In this document: one piece after another, positions 1 through 11,250 of the stretch
Layout: every line of letters starts with the position of its first letter
Position numbering within the stretch: the first letter of the stretch is position 1
NCBI GenBank assembly: GCA_000827205.1
Contig: KN832561.1
Location: 1,151,962-1,215,961, forward strand
Origin: Plicaturopsis crispa FD-325 SS-3
Taxonomy: Eukaryota; Basidiomycota; Agaricomycetes; Amylocorticiales; Amylocorticiaceae
Direction: 5' to 3'
DNA length: 64,000 bases
Program-made: the position numbers and the translations under genes
The notes under the pieces: model-generated
What the model saw: the letters and a program-made list of their open reading frames with translations, nothing else
What the model was told of the DNA's origin: nothing
Database searches by the model: none

Positions 1-64
1 AACGAGGGCGACGAGGCAGCTGAGAGCGTTGAGAGCTGCTCTCAACAGCTCTCGAATTCCGGGA

Positions 65-131
65 TGGTCGCTGAGAGAGCTGAGGAGCTGAGAGGCTTGT
101 CAGCAGCTCTCAGACGCTCTCCCAGCGACCA
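65..131. repeat. 67-nt near-perfect hairpin
   Basis: Bases 65-80 (tggtcgctgagagagc) and 116-131 (gctctcccagcgacca) are inverted copies matching at 15 of 16 positions. An inner pair (ctgagag / ctctcag) can extend the stem. A second short palindrome, gttgagagc-t-gctctcaac, lies just upstream near base 28. This is seen directly. What made it is unknown; it could be the end of a foldback element that runs off the left edge of the window. Confidence 0.6.
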
Positions 132-227
132 CGATTTTTTCCTGATGCGCCAGGTGACCCGATACGAGGGCAGACAGTGCAGGGACTGTGGCAGAGTGAT
201 GCGACGGGACGCGGTAGAAGTCACGGA

Positions 228-318
228 GCGTGGGAAAAAGTCGTGGTGAGACGTGAGAGTGGCGGCGAAGCGCAGGAGGGGTGTAGCGGAGGCAGGAGAG
301 TAGCAAAATAATACAGGG
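228..318. repeat. degenerate direct repeat, copy 1
   Basis: This stretch resembles bases 2338-2436 in the same orientation. Shared blocks in order are gtggga-a-agtc, gatgagacg or ggtgagacg, agcgcagga, aggcag-agagtagca and aatac-aggga. The two copies are clearly diverged, and they bracket the inverted-repeat-ended segment 343-2308. No coding capacity is visible in either copy. Confidence 0.45.
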
Positions 319-342
319 AAGTGGCGGAGCACGGGAAAAAGT

Positions 343-2308
343 CATCAGGAAAAAGGGGGATTCTTAATTCCGTGAATATGTACCAATTATTGGAAATTAA
401 GGCTAATTAGCGAAAATTTGCGGTAAATAAAATTAGAGGTTTTAGCTACCCCCCCCTCTAATTTAGCATCACATTAAGAGCGTTAGTAGACTTTGATGTT
501 AACTTCATGCTATTTAGAGCAAAGCTAATAGTCATTTGATGCAGCTTAATACTGAAGGACTGTCATTATACAAGTAGGCACTCGATGATAGGTACAAACA
601 TTATAAAATTTTCAGACCAGTAGATGAAAGGGAAAACATATAGTATTCTCGTGGTATACTGATACACAGAGCGGTAGCCTACTACAGACATGATGTACCT
701 GACGGACCCTATCCTTCTATGATATCGGGGGCATCTGAGTTTGTGTGAGGTTAGCCTGTGCACTCTTGTGAGCACGTAATCAACTAACCTTGAAGCACGT
801 AGTGCATGTGCGAACCACCTCGAACGCGTGGGAGCGCAACTACGGGTTGGATGGCTAAGATCTGAGAAAGTAGTTAGCAATCAACGGACCAGAAGAGAGA
901 AATCTGACACGCACCATATTGTATTGCTGCGCCAGTCCGACGAGAAACGACGCGGCAGAGCGGTGTGCGTACTAGGTTGCGAGCGGGGGGCTAGTGTAGA
1001 CGTTGGCGAGGAGGTACGATGAAGTGTGCTACACAAGCTGTGAGCAATCGCAAACGACGACGAAAAATAACTAACTCACCCTGCCACTGGACCACAGAAG
1101 TTCCCTTACCAAATGACCACACCTGCACGAGCCTTGAGTGGGACACGGACGACAACGACGATGGAAGAAAGGGGGGCCGCCAGAGGACAAGAAAAAGCAA
1201 AGAGATGAGTGAAGAGGAAATGGAGGAACAAGTAAAACGTCGAATTGTCGACGTGGCAAACAAGTTGAAGCGGAGTTTCAATTTCCACCGGTGCCGCGCG
1301 GACTTGTCCGATTCCTGCCACGTCGCCACATCATCAGCATGGTCTGATCAACTTAGCTGCCGTCGTCGCTGTCGCCATGTTCAGCGCAGCGCGCACTCGA
1401 TGGCAAGGCCAACGGACTAGACGCAAAGGTGGTACGGATGTCTTATCCATTGTGAGTTCTGCTCATTTGTCTTATTTTGTTCGTGTTATACAGTGACACC
1501 TCTCGACTTCAAGGCACCTATATCGACAACCGTGACAGCAGTGTGTGCCCTTTTCCCCGCTCGTGCACGGTGCCGCGCGCCAACGCTAGCCGATTAGCAC
1601 TGCTCCAACACCTGGTACGTCAACCTCCTTGAACTGCAACCACTAAGTTAACTCTAGCACATTCACACCGGCAGTTACACATTCAATATCGACGATGCGC
1701 ACCCACCGCTCACTGTCTATCGCCTGCCCTCCGTCATCTCTTCCTCCCTCTACCCCTCCCGCGTGTGAGCACGCCCGTGCCCACGCATTCGCATTACGAC
1801 CTCGTCCCGCTGCGCCTCGCGCCTGCCTTTGATTTGCGCTCAAGCAGCACGTGCCGGTCAACGTCCTGCCGCACCTCCCCGTCGCCCGCGCAGATGCGCC
1901 GCGCCGCGACATGGACTGTGTATGCACCATGCAGGTGGATGTCAACGATAGATGCACGGACACGTTTGTTGCAATAACATTGTTTAGAGAACTTGTACAT
2001 CCTGATTCATGTTATCCTGTATCAAGCTACTTGACAATAGAATCTACTTTTCTTGAGTAACGTTGCAATTGAAGACCATAGATACAATTTGGAGTTTGGC
2101 TTCGAATGCCACAATGAGCTACAGTGGACATAGACTGATACCAATTACAATTATACTTGTACAACAGTGAGACTACTTAGCACGAAGCTTTCTAACTTAT
2201 GAAAACTTAGGGACTTAGAGACATTAGTGACCTTTACTGCCGTTATGCGAAATTGATGCGAAATTAATCAGTCTTAGAGGTTTTTAAGAATCCGGGGTTT
2301 TCCTGATG
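343..2308. mobile_element. possible degenerate DNA transposon with terminal inverted repeats
   Basis: Bases 343-366 begin catcagg and end attctta. Bases 2285-2308 are their inverse complement at 20 of 24 positions, with all four mismatches in one central run. The interior shows sharp base-composition changes: AT-rich at about 370-780 and 1960-2350, GC-rich at about 800-1900. No transposase motif could be recognised in any frame, and no clear target-site duplication flanks the ends. The call rests on the end symmetry alone, so it could be a non-autonomous or decayed element, or an unrelated inverted repeat. Confidence 0.35.
1019..1420 (+). CDS. open reading frame of unknown status, 133 aa, Arg/Cys-rich
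   Basis: An open frame begins at ATG 1019 and has a strongly charged middle (EWDTDDNDDGRK, then SEEEMEEQVKRRIVDVANKL, which would form an amphipathic helix) and an Arg/Cys-rich tail. It lies inside the GC-rich part of a segment with transposon-like ends. No family was recognised, and long open frames are expected by chance in such GC-rich DNA. It may be a remnant of an element gene or not a gene at all. Confidence 0.15.
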   Translation: MKCATQAVSNRKRRRKITNSPCHWTTEVPLPNDHTCTSLEWDTDDNDDGRKGGRQRTRKSKEMSEEEMEEQVKRRIVDVANKLKRSFNFHRCRADLSDSCHVATSSAWSDQLSCRRRCRHVQRSAHSMARPTD

Positions 2309-2337
2309 GTTGTGATGAGACGCGGGGATATCCTAGA

Positions 2338-2436
2338 GTGTGGGAAGAGAGTCACGATGAGACGCGGAAGGGGCAACAGAGCGCAGGAAAGTGGGGATAC
2401 TTAGTACACAGAGAGGCAGAGAAGTAGCATAATACT
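2338..2436. repeat. degenerate direct repeat, copy 2
   Basis: Partner of 228-318 in the same orientation. Within it and just upstream, the short unit gatgagacgcgg occurs twice (about 2314 and 2355). Together with copy 1 it brackets the 343-2308 segment. Confidence 0.45.
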
Positions 2437-2439
2437 AGG

Positions 2440-3164
2440 GACTCGTAAGTCTTGAAAGAGAGTCCTGGGATGTGTGCACAAGTGTAGAAGTGGTCCGGGC
2501 GTAACACAAAGTCATGTGATTGTGGGAAAAGATTGGTCACACAACAGTTAACAACAACAGCCAACATTACTCAACAACAGATGATCGCTGAAGTTTCAAC
2601 GACAATAATCTTGCTTGTCTCTTTATCATTGCTCTCCATCCTCCTCTCGTCAACCTCTTCCCTGTGGTTTGCATTTTCTTCTAGCCATTGTACCTGTCCA
2701 CATCTATACCCTTTGGACGTCCTTTTCATTGCTGTAAGTGGCTCACTGCTTTTGTTTTGTTTGTCTTGACTTTAACGACTCAGCGGTTTCATTTGTTTCT
2801 ACAGCCTTTTCTCACATCACACCATTCAAATTCTGGGGATAGAGCATTGCAATTATTGTACTAATTGATCTGGTAAGAAAAGGCTATGGCAGTGGTTTCA
2901 ACGATAATCGAGCATGTTCACAAATACTGATTTGGACCTTTGATATAGCATTTTCACCACTGTTTTCCAACACCCCTCGCACAGTCAATAGGTGCGTTTT
3001 TGAAGACTTATAGTCTGTTTATGCATTTTTTGACGTTTGCAAGTCATCATCATAGATATCTTCCCTGGTCCAATCATGGAGCAACTTTATCCACACAGTA
3101 ATTTTCAATCCAATCGCGCTACTCCAGTTTCTAATAGTCTGTCCCACTATTCTTATTGTGTCAG
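2440..3164. other. non-coding upstream region of the 3.2-kb gene
   Basis: AT-rich sequence with several plausible splice sites: donors gctgtaagtgg near 2731 and ctggtaagaa near 2873, and an acceptor ttctacag near 2805. These could form untranslated 5' exons of the next gene. A 78-codon hydrophobic open frame (2533-2769) is present but has no recognisable family. No start codon in frame with the downstream coding exon could be joined convincingly. Confidence 0.4.
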
Positions 3165-5116
3165 GCCCCTGTTACTCATCAATATTGCTTAGGCCGTGAT
3201 GCACCTCATACTCTTCCATCATGGACAGCCCTATCCACACCTGAGTCTGAGGACGAGCTTGAAGACGATGATCCATGTGCTGCCACAATGGCCCCATCAC
3301 ATTCATCTCTTCAACATGGTGTCCAGGCTACATCCACTCAGAAGCATTCCAAGGCTCACCTCCATGCATCGTCCTCATCCTCTACCCCCAGACCAAGATA
3401 TGTGTTTGATGGTGTCGTAGTACCCTCACGTACTGTGTCCCGTGGTCACTACTCCAGGAGTAATCATGCTACTAGACATCATCATAGCAGCTCAAGCCTC
3501 AAGCCAGCATCATATCCTGCATTCCTCATGTCAGCACCAAACAGTCCACATGACAACATATCCACTCAGCAGTTTCCCCTTTCCTCCGAGTCAGGAATCC
3601 ATGAACCTATCCCTGCACCACCAGCATCAGTCTCCGGCTCCTCCGCTAGCTCCATCCCACCTTCCGAAACAGTCGCTAGGCGTGCCTCTTCCTCAGCTTC
3701 TTCTTTCTCTATCGCCGCCTCCGAGTCGACCGACGGCCCAGCGCCAAAAACTCGCACCACATTCGAAGGCGTCCTTGCTTTGAATCGCCCATCAGGCACG
3801 CCGATCGACACACAATTGAGGGACGCACCATCACTCGCCAGCACGCTCACGTCCGCATTCGAGCACAACAGCGCAGTAACGGCGCCTATCGGAATATACG
3901 GACCCGCGTTCCGACATGCTGCGCGTGGACAGCGCTACAAACTTGCCCAATTCCACGGTCCGCGAGGCGAGGGAAGGCGCTCCGCAAGCGCTGAGGCCGA
4001 ACACTCGTCTCGCGAGGACGTGCGGCTTCCCGCACGCAAACGCTACACCCGTCCTGTGAGCGACGCGGATGGACCCGATCTTGCGACCGCGCATGAAATC
4101 GCGCGGGGACGCTACACAAGGCGGCTCGGAGAGGAGGAAGAAATCGACCGCGAGCTCGACGCGCAGCCTATCACCAGTGGTGACACCGTATTGCCCCTAG
4201 AATCGAAGTCGCGACCTTGGAACGTCCGTTTCCTACTGGATGGGCGCGTGTGCAAATTCGAGGATAGGACAATCGAGGATGACGACAAGCAGCCGGGAGA
4301 ATTGTGCCGCGGGGTCCGCAGCGCACGCCGGGACGGAGGTCGCGCCGCGATGTTCACGCATCGGCTGGAGGAGATGTTCGGGCCTGGGGATGTTTGGCGA
4401 GGGGCGGGCAGTAAACCTAGCAAAGTAAGCACATGGTCGTTCGTCTAAGAGGGCATTCCCGTGAACTGATGATAGTATCCGCCTCAGGCAAGGCATGCCC
4501 ATACACTAGGAAAGGCGAACCATGAACTGCACAAGGATGCTTCAGGATCTGAAAGCGATACGAGTGCGGGATCATCGGCAGGAGAGGAAGACGAAGCTGA
4601 TGAAGGCGGACGTCTCGGCAAGCGCGTGCGGGAGGGAAGTGGCGAGCCTGGCAGGAAGAAGCGAATCAAGCTAGACGCTGTTGGCGAGTCGTCGGCTCAG
4701 AGTCTCGCTGAGAGAGTGGACACCTGGGAGGCAACGTTGCGGACGCTAGTCAAGGGAAAGGTTAGAATGACACCGGACGTGCGTTTCTGTCGTGTTTGAC
4801 AGCTCGCCGCATGGCCACTGATTTTCGGAACGACAGGCGCTCGAAGAAATAAGCAACACGCTTACAGAAATCGACAATGACATGGAGCACCTAACTGAAA
4901 GCACTCTCAAGGTGTGTTTGTAGCCCAGACGATGTAGACGCCGAATCTCATGAATTGCTGGTGTGCTTACGATTGCCGTGACAGGAATCACGTCTACTAG
5001 AGACGCTGACCCAGTTGTCCAAGTTGGAAACCATCGGGCAGCACGACCTTCACCGCCTACGTCGTCGGGCTGGGCGCATCGCGCAGCCTTTGCCATCGGT
5101 TTCAGATTCAGAATAA
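3165..5116 (+). CDS. unrecognised Ser-rich protein with C-terminal coiled coil
   Basis: Coding exons appear to be 3165-4424, 4488-4760, 4837-4911 and 4985-5116, all joined in phase 0 with good donors and acceptors. The first in-frame ATG is at 3288. The acceptor tgtgtcag just before 3165 suggests an earlier 5' exon that I could not place, so the true start is uncertain. The N-terminal half is Ser/His/Pro-rich and low in complexity. A loose motif recurs along it: RPRYVFDGVVVPSRT, then TTFEGVLALN, two RYTR units, and PWNVRFLLDGRVCKFED. The third exon carries a basic KKRIKLD patch that could act in nuclear import. The last two exons form a heptad-like helix (ALEEISNTLTEIDNDMEHL). No family was recognised, and the function is unknown. 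Confidence 0.6.
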
Positions 5117-5303
5117 ACTGCAAGGTCGTGGTGATAGCAATAGAACGGTAGAATAGAGAGATAACTTAGCGAATACCAATAATTGAAATATTCCCACGGT
5201 CATAGTCGTTGACAGCGCGGCGCTGCTTCAGCCTGGCGAACGCCTTTTTCCGTCCGCTTTTCCTTGCTCTTCGTGCAGACGATTTACGTTGCTGCGGCTC
5301 TCC

Positions 5304-8039
5304 ATGTCGCGACTCACAGCAGCCCAGGTCATCAGTTTGGGCGAATATCTCAGTCCTGACTTTGATCCAGCGTCTCTCACTGTTTCTCAGCTGCTCGGCG
5401 TCTTGGGCTTTCACAATATCAGGTACCCTTCTCCCTACACCAAACCGAAGCTCGTCCAGCTCTTCAACGAAGAAATCAAGCCGAAACACAAGAAACTCAA
5501 CAGGGAGCGGTTGAAGAAGGAAAATAGTCAGGCTAGTGATGATGGCATTATTGACGGGGTCACCGGAGTGCCTATCTCGCGCGAGACGGTGCGTTGCAGC
5601 ATCATGGTCATCGCAGGCTCTTCCCACTTACCGTCTACGTAGGCGCCTCCTGTGCGGAGATCATCGCGGCGCTCTTCGCGCGCACCGACCGAGGATAGGT
5701 CCCCAACTCGTGCCGATCCAGTACGTGCAACTTGTTCTTTGTGTTAGGCGCCACTCATCGTCCGTCTTATCAGCCCAAGCGCAGACGATCTTCCGCGCAA
5801 CCAACTCTTGGCGGCCCATCACGCAAGGCAGCACCGCCAGTAGAGCCGGCAGTCCTCGAGGAGAGCGAACCCGAGGAAGAAGAGATGCCCGCTCGCAAAG
5901 TCGGAAGAAGCAAGAAGACCGTACGTTTGTCCGCTGTAAAACCATGTTTTATAACTGACTGCCGTCACAGAATGAGGCCGCAGGCTCGCAAGCACGACGT
6001 GTCTCTACAGTACGCGCTTATCATCATGCACGGATATATGATCTCTGACAACCCCCTCAGCACGATGACAGTGGCTGGGAGGATAATAATATATTCCAGT
6101 CTGGCGCTGAATCGTCATCACCCGCACGACCTTCTCCCGCGAAACCCAAATCGACTCGTAGATCCATCGCGCCCACTGCGCGGAAATCGCACAAAGCCTC
6201 GTCTGCGCCACCCCAGATGTCGCCCCCTTCTTCTCCCTCGCGTCCATTTCATCCCCCTGAGTCAAAATTCGAACCGCAACTGCCGTCAAATATCGCTCGG
6301 GGGAAGCAGGTACCGACTTCCGCACGCAAAAGCTCGACCGGTTTTGCTCCTGTGGAGCACGTGCCTGCACCAAAAGATGAGGAAGCCGAGGACGACGAGT
6401 TGAATCTGATGGAAGGCGATAATGGAGTGGGCGAAGAGGACGAGCTTTCCGCCGTTCCAGAGCACGACTACGAGAATGAAAGTGCGGAGGCATTGCATGA
6501 CCAGGACGAAGATGTGGACGAAATCCACGCGAACGCTGTTACGCAACGGATTGCACAAGGTGGCAAACTCGCGCGTCGCCGATCCATCGCCCCTGCGCCT
6601 CAAGCACCCCGTTCACTTTGGCTGCGCACACTGTACACTCTCCTCTTCCTGTTGACCTCCGCCGGCGTGTTGAACTACAAACTCGAGTCCACCCCGGTCG
6701 GATACTGCGATACGGGTCGGCAAACGAACGACGTGCTCGAAGGCCTGAAAGTGAAATGGCAAGCCGAGGAGGCATGCAATTTCGAGAATCGCACGCTGTT
6801 GCACCTGCCGCCGCTCGCCGGCGGTGCACAAGACGAGACGCCCTGTCCGCCTTTGGCATTAATCCCTATCCCCCACCCAACGAGCTGCACACCCTGCCCG
6901 GAGCACGCGACATGCACACAGCACAGTGTTGCATGCGAGACCGGCTACCTGCTCCGCTCCCACCCGCTCCTCTTCACGCTTCCTGCTACACCAAACACTG
7001 CAGCCTCTATCGAGCTTTCTTCATCGCTACCGCCATCGACGTTGGTATACAAATTACTGTCGGAAGTAGTGGACGGCCTCCCCGGCTTAGGCTCAGTAGC
7101 ATTCCCGCCGCGATGCGTCGAGGACCCCAAGCGGAAGCGCAATATCGGTGCACTCGGAAAGGCTATGGAGTCTATGCTCGGGCAACTGCGGGGAAAGCGC
7201 ATATGCGACCGAGGGGTGCGCGAATTCGTCAAAGATCGGGATGGTGGCGAGGCTAAGCGGTGGGGGGTGGCCATAGAGGAGCTTAAGGATGCCATGCAGA
7301 AAAAGACGCCGCCGCAGCTTTTGGCTACGTTTGATGACACCTTCAATGAAGCGGTCCAGCAGCTTGTGCAGTGGGGCGGCGTGTTCATCAGCGAAGACTC
7401 GGCGTACGTCCTGTCTTCTACCAATCCGAATGCTCGCACGCATACTGATTTCAAACTTTCAGTGGCAAACGCTACGTCGCCCATAAAACGCCGAATCTCA
7501 CTTGGGACTGCGCGCTCACGGTCAAGTCTCGTGAAGTCTGGGCCGAATGGCGGCGGTCGGTCATAGGTAAGTTGGCGCCCACTTCTCCATTGCGCCATGT
7601 ATTAATACGCCTTGTATGCACAGGCGTTTTTCTGTCTATTATCGCTTTTTACGCCGCCAAGTATCAGCGTGCAAGTCGGAAACGTGAAAGCAAGCGTATT
7701 GCCGAACTCGTGCAGATTGCGCTCGACACCCTGTACAACCAGGAGCTAGCGCATCACACTGATCCTGTGACTGCGCCGCAGCCCTACCTCTCTTCGCTGC
7801 AGCTGCGCGACCTCATTCTCCAGGACGAGCATTCGATCCCAATGCGTCGGCGGCTCTGGGATCAGGTGGAGCGCGTCGTCGAGGGGAACGCAAATGTACG
7901 CGCGAACTTGGAGGAGGTGCAGGGGGGCGACGAGCTCAGGGTATGGCGATGGGTGGGTAGCGCCGGCCGGAGACATGTGCAGTTCGAGAACGCGAATGAC
8001 AAAGGAGGGGCAGAACACACGTTAGAGTCCGGGGCATGA
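5304..8039 (+). CDS. SRC1: SRC1/HEH1-like inner nuclear membrane protein (LEM/HeH and MSC domains)
   Basis: Exons 5304-5588, 5643-5720, 5774-5920, 5971-6009, 6061-7403, 7463-7566 and 7624-8039 join in frame. The N-terminus (SLTVSQLLGVLGFHNIRYP) is a HeH/LEM-like DNA-binding helical domain. A long acidic and basic linker includes HDDSGWEDNNIFQSG, characteristic of fungal Heh1/Src1. Then come a first membrane segment (LYTLLFLLTSAGVLNY), a Cys-rich lumenal region (TSCTPCPEHATC), and a second membrane segment (VFLSIIAFYAAKY). The C-terminal Man1/Src1 winged-helix domain ends with LRDLILQDEHSI, RRRLWDQVERVVEGNANV and a W-containing tail. Family knowledge: these proteins tether chromatin, including rDNA, to the inner nuclear membrane and help survey nuclear pore assembly with ESCRT. 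It converges on VPS23, an ESCRT-I gene; this proximity is probably coincidental. Confidence 0.9.
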
Positions 8040-8622
8040 ATGCGATTGGCTCGTCGTCTCTGCGGATGACTGAATGGACGCCTGATATCATTGGTGCTGG
8101 GGGTGGTCCTGCATTGCTCCGCCTCCTTTTCTGTTTCTATCTTGAAACTACCGGGAACGATCGCTCGGTCCTCACTGACTTCGATGTATCGTATGCTAGC
8201 TTGCTTTTTGTATTCTGTCAGTCTACCAAGTAATGGAATAATGCTGCTTTAGGGTGTACCTGACCGAGGGCTATCAGCTTCATTTACTTCCGATAGAGAA
8301 GCTGAAGAAAACATCGTAGACATCACCAGTTACCGAACGCATACGGGTGGTGGCGTTTAGATCTCAGTGATCATGAGTGCCTCCACAGGCCTGGACAAGT
8401 TGTACCTTTCTTGTCGAACGATGCTTTGGGAAATGGGGTAATTGTGATACGCACCGATGGCTCCCATGGGAGGGGTGCAGAAGAACTTGCCTGGAATCCC
8501 TGAGCAGAACGAAGAAGCAGTTGTGATCAGGAATAAGGGTGCGTATGTCCAGAAGCACACTGATTCGCCCCCAGAACAGGACAAAGCAAGACTTGACGAA
8601 AATAGGAAAACCACGATGGCCC
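8040..8622. other. convergent intergenic region SRC1/VPS23
   Basis: This holds the 3' untranslated regions of two convergent genes. A hairpin, tcagcttc with gaagctga, lies near 8275-8306. Opposed short open frames (8457-8657 on + and 8357-8632 on -) overlap each other and the VPS23 stop. The minus one has splice-like signals (donor gtgtgc, acceptor ctgctcag) but no recognisable product, so neither is called as a gene. Confidence 0.4.
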
Positions 8623-10546
8623 TCACGACCACCCGGGACGGTCGGACATCCCCATAGGCATCCCAGCGTGTATTTTCTCGATCAGAGCCCTCTTCATGAA
8701 CTGTTCTTCTGCGAGCACGCGTGTGGTCTGGAAAGACATCGTTATCAGGGAAAAGAAGGGGGTATGACGACGAGGGCTTACCCTCAAAAATCGTTCCAGG
8801 TCTATTCTACCTGTGTTTAGAGCCCGATGAAGGTGGTATATGGTGTCTTCGATAGCGTTATCCTCGGCTACTAGATTGACCAATCTGTGCGAAACACAAG
8901 AAGTATGTGGTTAGATATCGCCAATTGGACAGGCCACACAGGAACTGACTGGTTGTGCACGATACTAGTCGAACACACTAGCTCGTCAACCTCAGGATCT
9001 CCCTTTCTCCGCAACTCCGCTACATTCCGTTCAGCCTGGTCTACCGTATCTCTCATACGCCCGACCACGTTTCGACAGACATCTCTCACAGCTTCTAGAC
9101 GGGCCATTTCGTCGCGTATCGCCGGCTCCCCAGCAAGAAGATCCGTCTGATGAGCGCGCAGGCGCTCAGCGTCTAGTGCAAGCGCTTGCGATGTCGAAGC
9201 TAGCTCGGAAGTAAGTTTGGCGTGAACCTGCGCATGCAATCGGAGAAGCTCAGGATTTGGTGGACGAGGCGGAGCCGCGGCAGAATGATTTTGCGATGAT
9301 GCCGGCTGTGCATCTAGAGAATCTTCTTCGTCAAGTAGGTCTGGAGGAGGTATGTGATGATTTTCAGGCGGAGGACCCTGTGGTGGCGACCAAGGTTGTG
9401 GAGGTGGCTGTGGCTGCGCGTAAGGTGGCTGGGACAGAGGTTGATAAACATCATCCGGGCGATGATATGCATGCTGCGCGAACGGCGGAGGTGGGGGAGA
9501 TTGTCGGTATATTGGCGCAGGTGGCGGGGAATTTACGGACCAACGGTTGCTGCTAGGTCCTGCGTGAGGGAGCGGTTGCGGAGGCCCTGTTAATGATGTC
9601 TGGCGCGACATGTTATATACCGGGTGTGGACCGTATTGAGGAGGACCATGTTCTACAGGAGCATTGAGCGGAAGAGAAGAAGACTTCAGCCAGGATCAGT
9701 TTCACAGTCAACAAAGATGTCACTGATATACAAACGTTTGGATTTCGTGGTGAGGTGGGCGGTCCCACTACGGAGTGTAAACTGGAAGGTCTTGCAGGCG
9801 GAGAAACCGCTGAGCCGGGCTTTGGAGGGAGAGGAGGTCGGTCGTCGCGAGCTAAGTGTGTGGTATTTGCCTGTGTCGGGGGAGTATGTGACGGGGGTAA
9901 TGGGGGCGGCGGTCTTCCAGAGTAATCCGGAGTAGCGTGGACAGGGCTCGGTGTATTGTTATCGTTAGGCTTAGGCCTCGCGTAAACAGGAGGCTCTTTC
10001 GAAAATTGATCTTGCAATGCTTCTAATAGGGCTGCTATATGGCAGCTCTTTGAGGGCATTCCGTCAATTATGGACGGATTGCACGCGACTGGGGCGCGAC
10101 GCACCTCGCTTTTCCTCTCCCAATGTTGAATGTATTCAACAACGCACCTCCCACTCACCTCGACATATTTCCCAGCCTTAACGAGCATATCATTCGTGGG
10201 TACAACATAAGCGATCGGAGGTTGTCGCGGATACTCTCGAGTGATCCATATCGCGATTGGTATGTTATAGGACGCGCGCCGATAGGTTATGGGGAGCAGT
10301 CCATGGACGCAAAGCAAGAGTTGCGTTCGTCCGTCATCGTAAACTGGAGCGAGAGTTGGGATGAAGTCAGCCGGTGGGATAGCTGCGGTGTTTCTGCGTC
10401 ACTGAACTATAGACATCAGACTTTGGACGCAGAGTCGGATATCGTCCCAGAGCTGCATCGATATCCGCAAAGACTCTATCTTTTTCAGGGTACGAGTTGA
10501 CGTTCTGTCGCAGCCATTTCTGAGTCAACGAGAGACCGGCGCTCAT
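8623..10546 (-). CDS. VPS23: ESCRT-I subunit Vps23 (Tsg101 homologue)
   Basis: The start MSAGLSLTQKWLRQ at 10546 opens a UEV (ubiquitin E2 variant) domain. It continues with SYPEKDRVFADIDAAL, YDDGRTQLLLCVHG and NIPIAIWITREYPRQPPIAY; as in Tsg101, no catalytic Cys is seen. A Pro-rich linker (PPPLPPSHTPP, QPPPQPWSPPQGPP) follows, then a coiled stalk (ALALDAERLRAHQTDLLAG, RMRDTVDQAERNVAELRRK). The steadiness box is split by introns: QLVNLVAEDNAIEDTIYHL, GRIDLERFLR, then VLAEEQFMKRALIEKI. The join using donor gtcagt is needed to give VHNQ-LVNLV. The gene ends shortly after the box. Family role: ESCRT-I recognises ubiquitinated cargo at endosomes and binds PTAP-like motifs. The UEV exon 1/2 junction (about 10370-10440) uses a weak donor and is the least certain part. 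Confidence 0.9.
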
Positions 10547-10746
10547 ACCGTACGCGCGTATAGCAGAAAGCTGAACACAGCAGTAATTCTTGGAGGCCGT
10601 GTATCGCACCCAAACTGCCGCTCACAGCGGAGAATGAAACGTTCAAACTCAGTCCCCGCGCTTCATGTGATCCTGATTTCTGGGGTGCTCTTTCCTTTTG
10701 CTTCCACATCTCTAATCTGCTTCCGCTCCTGAACAAGATCACACAA

Positions 10747-11250
10747 GATCCATGCCACAGCGATTAGAGAAACGGCGGAACAAACGCGTTTTGTCGCCGT
10801 CAAGTCGCCGTTGTTGGCCAGTCTGTAACGCCTCAATATCGGCTACTCGGCCCTCGAAAAGTTCCTCAAACATTTGAGGCGCCGAATCTACAGCACGGGT
10901 AAGCGCTGCCAATCGTTTCTATCCAGATCAGGCAACCTGAAAGCAAGGGGACAGCATCACGGTGGTCTGCGCAAACGGAACTACATCGCTTCGACACCAA
11001 GGATCTCCGCGTTCCAGACACTCGTGCTCGCACAGAACAAAAGACCGGCGGTGGACGTGAGTGGCGCTGCCCCATTCCTCTGTCATGCGAACACCCTCGT
11101 CCAGAAAGGATAATCGAACGAAAACGCCCTGCCCCTGCCCGGTGCAAAGGCGACACTTCCACAGACAAGCACCTTCACAAGTCCAGATCATCCGGTCCGG
11201 TCCTCTTTCTGTTTCTGGCTCGGCTAACACTGTTTCGATTCATTCTTTAG
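10747..11250 (+). CDS. possible small spliced gene, unrecognised
   Basis: One frame remains open across a putative 45-nt intron (donor gtaagc near 10900, acceptor cctgaaag near 10944). Upstream it reads VAVVGQSVTPQYRLLGPRKV and downstream KGTASRWSAQTELHRFDTKD, RVPDTRARTEQK and WRCPIPLSCEHPRP, ending at a tag near 11250. The composition looks protein-like, but no start codon in this frame was found downstream of the VPS23 promoter and no family was recognised. The coordinates are approximate. It could also be non-coding DNA between two divergent genes. Confidence 0.25.

Noticed and set aside
2533-2769. 78-codon hydrophobic frame
   Set aside because: Composition is explained by T-rich DNA, and a good splice donor lies inside it. 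More likely an untranslated upstream exon of the 3.2-kb gene.
1-3160. LTR retrotransposon suggested by direct repeats flanking a 2-kb segment
   Set aside because: The direct repeats are short and diverged, no TG...CA ends were evident, and no protease, reverse transcriptase or integrase motif was visible in any frame. The inverted ends fit a DNA element better.
5721-5747. 27-nt intron in SRC1
   Set aside because: Too short for this organism and gives the wrong phase. Extending to the acceptor at 5773 gives a 53-nt intron and the correct frame.
8357-8657. Overlapping opposed small frames at the VPS23 3' end
   Set aside because: Each is the shadow of the other, neither has a recognisable domain, and both overlap a convergent untranslated region.
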